Below are positions 59,201 to 64,000 of a DNA stretch of 64,000 nt, one piece after another. The notes beneath the pieces were generated by a model. The model was given only the letters and a program-made list of their open reading frames with translations, was not told the origin of the DNA and did no database searches. Origin of the DNA: Vitrella brassicaformis (lineage: Eukaryota > Sar > Vitrellaceae). The DNA lies in assembly GCA_001179505.1 (NCBI GenBank), contig CDMY01000989.1, forward strand, positions 151,639 to 215,638. Direction: 5' to 3'. Every line of letters begins with the position of its first letter. Within the stretch, counting starts at the first letter, position 1. A program made the translations under genes and the position numbers.

Positions 59201-60054
59201 ACTTCATGACACCCTCGTGCATGCTTGATCAACGCCAGAGTGTCCTGTGCAGCCAGCTCAGCCTGGGTAGCCTTGCCCGTCGAAAGGCTACCCACCTTGA
59301 CCGTGCGGCGAAGGGCCGTCATCTTCCTGATCCTATCTGCCAGCCCGCTGATGGCCTTGTTCTTCATGTCTCCAGATGTGTTTGTCGTCCTCCTCGATTC
59401 TCCCCGCTTCGATGGAGCCGCACTCGATGACACGTCAACCATATAGTTGCTCACCCTCTGCTGGCTCTGCTTGGGGAACAGATGACCGCTGAACCAGCCC
59501 CGTATCATCGAACTGAGTCTCTTTCCAATCTCCCGCACCGAGCCTCTGACGCCTGTAGGAATCGATGCTCTTTGAGTTGCTGAGTTCTCATGAGCAGCTG
59601 GCAGAGACACAGGTGGCTGGCTTGGCGGCTGTAGCTGCTGAAGTCGTTGTGCGTCTCCGAAGGGAATGGGAGAAGAGCGGATGTACATGTATCTGTGCTG
59701 TCTTGTTAAGGCTGATACTCTTCTTGTCCTCGAGACCTTCACATGCGGGCCATCAATGTCAATCACGACCTCAGAAATGATACGTCTCTTTCTCTTCTTG
59801 CGGGGTAGAGTGAGGTTGAGCTCGTCTTCGGCAGGATCCTTTGTGAAATGATGATACTTGTGAGCGGCATACTCTGCATAGCCGTTGCTGTCATCGTCCT
59901 CACTTTCGTCAGACCCCTCAGTGCAGCTGCCGTCGTCCTGCGACTCATCGTTTGGTATGGGGATCTCCAGCCATAGCTCCCCAACTGAAGCATCCTCGTC
60001 CTCACTGTGAGTTGTCGGCGGCTTGGCCATATGCATGATCTCTGCCAGCCTCAT
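50261..60054 (-). CDS. four-domain voltage-gated (Cav-like) cation channel alpha subunit
   Basis: ATG 60054 to TGA 50261-50263, about 35 short exons. A cytosolic N-terminus of about 400 residues is Ser/Lys-rich. Domain I membrane segments lie at about 57930-58740, followed by an exceptionally long extracellular loop (56275-57860) with many N-x-T/S sites, then pore LENWRDIL (56.01 kb). Domain II (53.9-55.2 kb) has an Arg-bearing S4 (VYRPMGVFRILRVYYWLLEN) and pore EEDWPEIM (54.39 kb). Domain III (52.4-53.6 kb) has S4 RGMRPFRMIRHLDGLRKATS and pore LESWTDIM (52.61 kb). Domain IV (50.8-52.3 kb) has S4 AFLRSVRSILSALLLVLPSV and S6 AFVLCVTFLMTNLFIAIMME. Each of the first three filters carries Glu two residues before Trp, as in calcium channels. 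The domain IV filter is ambiguous: GEDWQVVM at about 51.27 kb fits but overlaps a possible intron. A helical, Gln/Lys-rich C-terminus follows. Probably a plasma-membrane Ca2+ channel. Confidence 0.85.
56275..57860 (-). other. giant glycosylated extracellular loop of channel domain I
   Basis: Exons between the domain I S5-like helix and its pore encode roughly 500 residues rich in Ser/Thr with many N-glycosylation sequons (NETLTG, NTSE, NGTE, NQTM, NNLT, NQTV, NVTV, NVTT) and few cysteines. In animal Cav channels this S5-P loop is usually under 100 residues. The sequence is open and exon-like throughout, so it is part of the protein and not an intron. Confidence 0.7.
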
Positions 60055-60075
60055 CTCAGGAGTGCGGCCTCGTGG

Positions 60076-61897
60076 TTATTCGTAGTCTGCTTGACGCCCT
60101 GCAGTGGGTGACTCTTCACTGCCCGTCTCTTCACTGCCCGAATAATATTGGTAGTCAGAAGAGGACTCGAACGTGAAGTTTTCATAGGAAGGCGGCCGTC
60201 GATCTTGGGGCGGGAGGCGGGTGGTTAAGACCGGCCTGTCCTCGCCTGTCGGTGTGCGAGGGCTGAAGCTCTCCGACTGCTCGTCGTGCTCATCCTCTGA
60301 TTCTTCTTCCTTCTCGATCAGATTTGCTGCCAAAGAGGGAAATTGAGAGGGGGTCGTCAGGGTCAAGCGTGCCGAGATCTGCTTGGCGGAGCTGCGTCTT
60401 GTGTCTTGTGAAGCGGCCGGGAAGAAGATGGAAGGCGACAACGGGCGTATTGTTTCTTGTGCAGCGCCTGCAGTGCTTCTCCGCTTCGTGGTTGGCTGCT
60501 GGGGTCTCTCAAACTGAATGGACGATCCCTGCGACGAGCGTCTCGCTGCCGAGACACGCCCACGCGCCTTCACCAGGACAGGAGAGCCATCCGCGGGGCT
60601 CGACACCGGCTGGGTCTCGTCCACGGAATACGAATATGCCACCAGCTGATGCTGCCGTCTCCGCCAGCCTTGATACTCTCGGGTGAGACAGAACGAGTCA
60701 ACGTCGCAAGGGAAACGGCGACTCTCAAGGTGCACGTGCTGTGGCAAGACGGACCCCCTCCGCCTCGGTTGCTCGACAGTCAGCAGGAACGCAAAGGGAG
60801 ATTGGCTGTCTTGCTGCTCTCCCATTGCCAGGCGCATCAGGTCGACGTCGAAGATGAAAAACGGCAGATTGCCATGAAAGGGGCGAGGCCCGCCGAAGAG
60901 CCTGTCATGCCGCTTCCTGGCCTTGTATCGAAGCACCTCACCAAGCTGCACCCACAGCTCTAGAATGGCATAGAGCCTTCGATATGCAGCCCCGTAAAGC
61001 GCCGTCACCATCACAGGCAAATCGGGGGCTGCAGGCAGGGTGCTCGACTGAGAGTTACTGGGCGGAGAGGCGATTTGGAAGGCGAAGAGGACGGCGATGG
61101 GCCGGTGCATGCGAGTGAAAGGGAAGGCACCGATATACTCACGGGAATGAAGATCCAGCTGTACAAGGAATGACAGCATATGTGGCTTTTTGTGGCATGT
61201 GCATTTTCATCGATATGTGTCGTACCGCCCATGTAGCTTGATTGGACATTGTGCTGAGAAACTCAAGGAGTGTCGGCCCAACCAAGGGCACAGCAACCAG
61301 ACAGAACAGCCATGGAGCGCACAACGGCACCACGAGGGGCATGGCCAGGAGAGAAAGGATAGATGGGGAAAGCGGCGGCTCAGAATCTGGGTTGGGATAC
61401 GCTGCAGTGGCAGCTGCCAACTCGGCATCGATGGCAGCATCGCCTGGAGCGCCGTTCAGCCACTGCAGATTCAGTGCAGAAGCATCCAACCCAAGCAGAT
61501 CTGTCTGTCAAGATCTGTCTGCCATACCAAGTACTGCAGATGCAGTGCGAACTCCTCCTCATCCAGGCAGCCGCTGTGTCGCTCGAGAAAGGGTCCCACT
61601 CCGCTCGAGAATGTATCGCAGAAGAGATCCTTGTCCAGCACGTGTCGGGCAAACACGAAGCAGAAGGCCCTGTCTTCAACCACAGATGGGCGAAGCACAG
61701 GCGCCGCCGTCCGCACATCAGCTGTGCCTGACAGCCGCGCAAAGAAATGCATCAACACACAGATGTAAGATGTGTGTATGGCTCCATAACTGCCTGCTTG
61801 TACCTTCTTCGAGGGACGAATCCTCATCGCCTTCTCTATCTGCCGCAGGTCCCCTCGCACGGCTCTCCATCTCCCGCAGGTTCCAGGAACCCATCAT
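60076..61897 (-). CDS. unidentified protein, possibly the N-terminal exons of the adjacent channel gene
   Basis: The first exon starts at ATG 61897 (MMGSWNLREMESRARGPAAD, acidic end). It is followed by exons with RAFCFVFARHVLDKDLFCDT and EEEFALHLQYL; a membrane-like exon (SILSLLAMPLVVPLCAPWLF, LVAVPLVGPTLLEFL); and a long exon with MVTALYGAAYRRLYAILELW, NLPFFIFDVDLMRLAMGEQQ and a Ser/Glu-rich end. The stop is TAA at 60076-60078, only 22 bases before the channel's ATG. Such spacing is unlikely for separate genes. A GT at about 60093 and an AG at about 60042 would join both in frame, removing the stop. No domain was recognised. Confidence 0.5.
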
Positions 61898-62151
61898 GAC
61901 CACAAATTCAACGTCTCAAATGATTCTCCCTAGTATGTTTGGAGTACTAGTATCTTCGACCGCCAGCCAAACATGAGGGTCTGCTGTGCGACAGGGAGGC
62001 ACAGCACGCCGAACGGGCCAAACCGACGTTCTTCTGATGGTATCTTATGGGGGGCTTGTGGGGGCCCGACGATCTCCGAGTCTCGTGTGAGCACCTCGTG
62101 AGCCTCGAGCAAGTGAGTTGAAGTCGATATATGGATGCGAATTCTTCCATT

Positions 62152-62175
62152 CACCCATTCATTCATTCATTCATT
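62152..62175. repeat. (ATTC)n microsatellite
   Basis: Five to six ATTC units in the spacer. Confidence 0.9.
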
Positions 62176-62439
62176 GATTCCATCACTCAACATGCATGCA
62201 ATGCCATGCATCATGCACAAGTTAGCAGGAACCGTCTGTGGGTGGCTGAGATCTCACCACCCACTTTCTTTCTGTACACTCACCCATCCACCCGCCCAAC
62301 CGCGCGCACACACGCACGCCAAGCTGCTACCAGACACCGCCACTCGGCTAGTCAACAACCATTTCCCCACTGGTCGGTTGGCCGGTCGGCCGTCGGTCGA
62401 TCTCCCCTCTGTCTGATCTGTCTCTCCATGCATCTGTCA

Positions 62440-62466
62440 TGTCTGTCTGTCTGTCTGTCTGTCTGT
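62440..62466. repeat. (GTCT)n microsatellite
   Basis: Six GTCT units immediately downstream of the stop of the DUF1917-family gene. Confidence 0.9.
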
Positions 62467-62472
62467 AGCTAG

Positions 62473-63797
62473 CTACTCCTCGTCTGTGAAGTCCTTGGAG
62501 CTGTACTGCGTCACGGGCGACAGGCGCAGATCCGCCCACGTGCCTGTGATGCCAGAATACACATCCAAAATCCTGATCAACCAACCAATCCACACACATG
62601 CGCAGCGCACAGAGAGAGTGGAAGGGCGCACAAAGCACAGCACAGCACAGCACGTGAGTGGGTACATGTATATGCGGTGCATGGGTTCCTGCTGGCTGGC
62701 TGCTGTACGTACGTGAGCAGATCGAGCTTATAGTGGACTCGTTTGTTGCCCCGGAACCCCTCACCACCACCGCCGCCCTTCTGCTGCTGCTGCTGCTGCT
62801 GCTGGTCATCGCCAGGCGTCCCGCCGGCCGCCACACCGATCTTGCGGAGGCCGTTGAGGACGCGCTTGACCTCCTGCCGGTCGCGGAAGTCGGGACTGTA
62901 CACACAGATGACGTACATGGGGCCGCTGGGCGTCAGGGCGCACTTGGAGCAGTTGCCCAGCTGCCCCTTGCTGGTCGCCAAGGCCACACGACGCCACGCC
63001 TCATCTATCATGTCGTCACCTGCATTGCAATGCATGCATCAGCATCACACGGACGGACGGCAACACAACCAACAAGACCCAGTAAGTAACATCAATGCAT
63101 TGCAAAGAGGCCTTCCTTCCCTTGCTTCTGTCTTTCCTTCTCACCCACCGAAGTAGAGGAGCCACTTGCCACTGACAAACTTGGTTTCGATGGCCAACTG
63201 CGTCAGTTGCTCGAGGGTCTCCTTGCGAATCACCCCCATCTTGGCCCTGGGCTGCTTGAGCTTCTCGCCACAGTCGCGCAGAATGGCCTCGCCTCTGGCC
63301 TTGATGGCCTTGACCTCCTCCTCCGAGAACTCATGCTCAGGCCGGCCGCCGTCATGCCACACCCACCGCCACCCGCGATGCAGCGTCTCGTGCACCTGAT
63401 GGCTGGCGCGTGTGCTGCTGGGGTTGGCCAGGGGCAGATGCGATGAATGGTTGTCGCTGGGCGGGGCGGGATGGGCCTGCTGCTGCTGCTGCTGATGGGT
63501 GCGGTCCGCCCCAGCGTTGATCTCCCTCATCAGCTGCATCGCCAGGGCATGGTCGGCATCCTCCTGGCGCTTGCGGCGACGCTCCTCGTCCGTCATGAAG
63601 GCATCCAGGTCCATGGCGGTGGGCTGGGAGGGACCTGCCGGCGCTGCGGCCGCTGCAGCAGATGCCGATGCACTCACGGCGGGTGCGGTGGCGTCGGCTG
63701 TGGTCTTGGCGGCCTTGGCCTCCTTCTCGCCCTCCTCCTTGCGCTTCAGGTACTCCTCATTTTTGCGCTTGCGAATCTCCATCAGCTGCTGGTCCAT
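62473..63797 (-). CDS. DUF1917 / UPF0696 (C11orf68-like) family protein
   Basis: ATG 63797 (MDQQLMEIRKRKNEEYLKRK) opens a Lys/Glu-rich coiled coil, then an Ala/Ser/Pro-rich linker with DLDAFMTDEERRRKRQEDAD, a polyQ run and the C-terminal domain. That domain holds PRAKMGVIRKETLEQLTQLA, FVSGKWLLYF (intron), GDDMIDEAWRRVALATSKGQ, LGNCSKCALTP, MYVICVYSPDFRDRQEVKRV, LNGLRKIGV, VHYKLDLLT (intron) and TGTWADLRLSPVTQYSSKDF, with TAG at 62473-62475. The order G-K-W-L, W..VA, LG-x-x-x-K, VICVY..DF.D and YK.D..T is that of DUF1917, an eIF4E-like fold of unknown function. A polyQ/polyG insert interrupts the domain. Only three coding exons were recognised. Confidence 0.75.
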
Positions 63798-64000
63798 GAG
63801 CGATGACTCCGCGTACAAGTGATCACCACAGGCAGCTAAACAGCTCAGGTAGGAAGATACCCCTCGCGCGGTCTGTAAGCTGAGCGCGCAAATGGTGAAA
63901 AGGAAAGATCTCCGCTTCTCACGGGCTTTTGTGACCTTTCACGCGTCCATTTAGTCGACTCAAGTTGTACGTGAGGCAGTATGCACAGACCAGTTGGGCT
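63798..64000. promoter_or_regulatory. 5' flank of the DUF1917-family gene
   Basis: About 200 bases upstream of the minus-strand ATG run to the window edge. The frame stays open upstream of the ATG for only a few codons. No promoter motif was recognised. Confidence 0.35.

Larger units (their letters stand above)
61898..62472. other. spacer, no gene seen
   Basis: About 570 bases holding an ATTC repeat (62152-62175), ATGCATGC palindromes (62190-62215) and a GTCT repeat ending at 62466, just after the stop of the next minus-strand gene. It should contain the promoter of the 60-62 kb gene. Confidence 0.55.

Noticed and set aside
1-64000. tRNA, rRNA, group I/II intron or viral element
   Set aside because: None was recognised by eye; no T-loop or rRNA-like blocks, reverse transcriptase, integrase or transposase motifs were found. 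A tRNAscan/Rfam run would be decisive.

Overview
The window is nuclear DNA from a microbial eukaryote. Almost every gene is split by short GT-AG introns of roughly 40 to 130 bases, genes lie on both strands, and a 300-base run of N marks an assembly gap. Exons are GC-rich, and introns and spacers are full of TG/CA and TCTG/CAGA microsatellites. One gene (47422-49383) begins with what looks like a bipartite plastid presequence (signal peptide ending just before a phenylalanine), which points to an alga with a red-derived complex plastid. Gene content and intron style fit a chromerid alveolate such as Vitrella brassicaformis. That species call is inference from style, not from a database match.

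Layout. 1-111: tail of a plus-strand gene. 790-3315 (-): ARM/HEAT-like solenoid protein. 3664-7762 (+): protein made of three tandem copies of an unrecognised two-part module. 7900-10340 (+): coiled-coil RING protein; one of its introns holds a perfect 30-bp hairpin. 10703-12867 (-): DHHC palmitoyltransferase. 13373-16361 (+): PIN-like membrane transporter interrupted by the gap. 17597-20516 (-): ankyrin-repeat protein. 20662-23071 (+): secreted receptor-like protein with cysteine-rich C-terminal repeats and several reading-frame lesions. 24003-25890 (-): TFIIF beta subunit. 26084-29758 (-): HEATR3/SYO1.

29.8-35.1 kb is a patchwork on the plus strand: an RPA70-like fragment, a PARP catalytic C-terminus, a Gly-rich ORF, a segment duplicated in inverted orientation at 45.4-45.8 kb, an HslU/ClpX-type AAA+ fragment, and small exon-like pieces. 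Several junctions are out of frame, so I read it as gene debris rather than working genes.

After it come 35589-37332 (-), a possible degenerate RNase III-fold protein; 37641-43041 (+), the AP-2 alpha adaptin; 44169-45300 (-), an unknown protein; 46399-47120 (-), SNU13; 47422-49383 (+), a plastid-targeted membrane protein; 50261-60054 (-), a four-domain Cav-like ion channel; 60076-61897 (-), an unknown ORF that may be the channel's N-terminal exons; and 62473-63797 (-), a DUF1917-family protein.

The genes are a mixture of housekeeping functions (transcription initiation, splicing, 5S RNP import, clathrin endocytosis, protein palmitoylation) and lineage-specific proteins. There is no operon-like organisation. 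No tRNA, rRNA or CRISPR was recognised. Exon boundaries were read by eye from GT/AG signals and frame continuity, so starts, small exons and ends are approximate unless stated.
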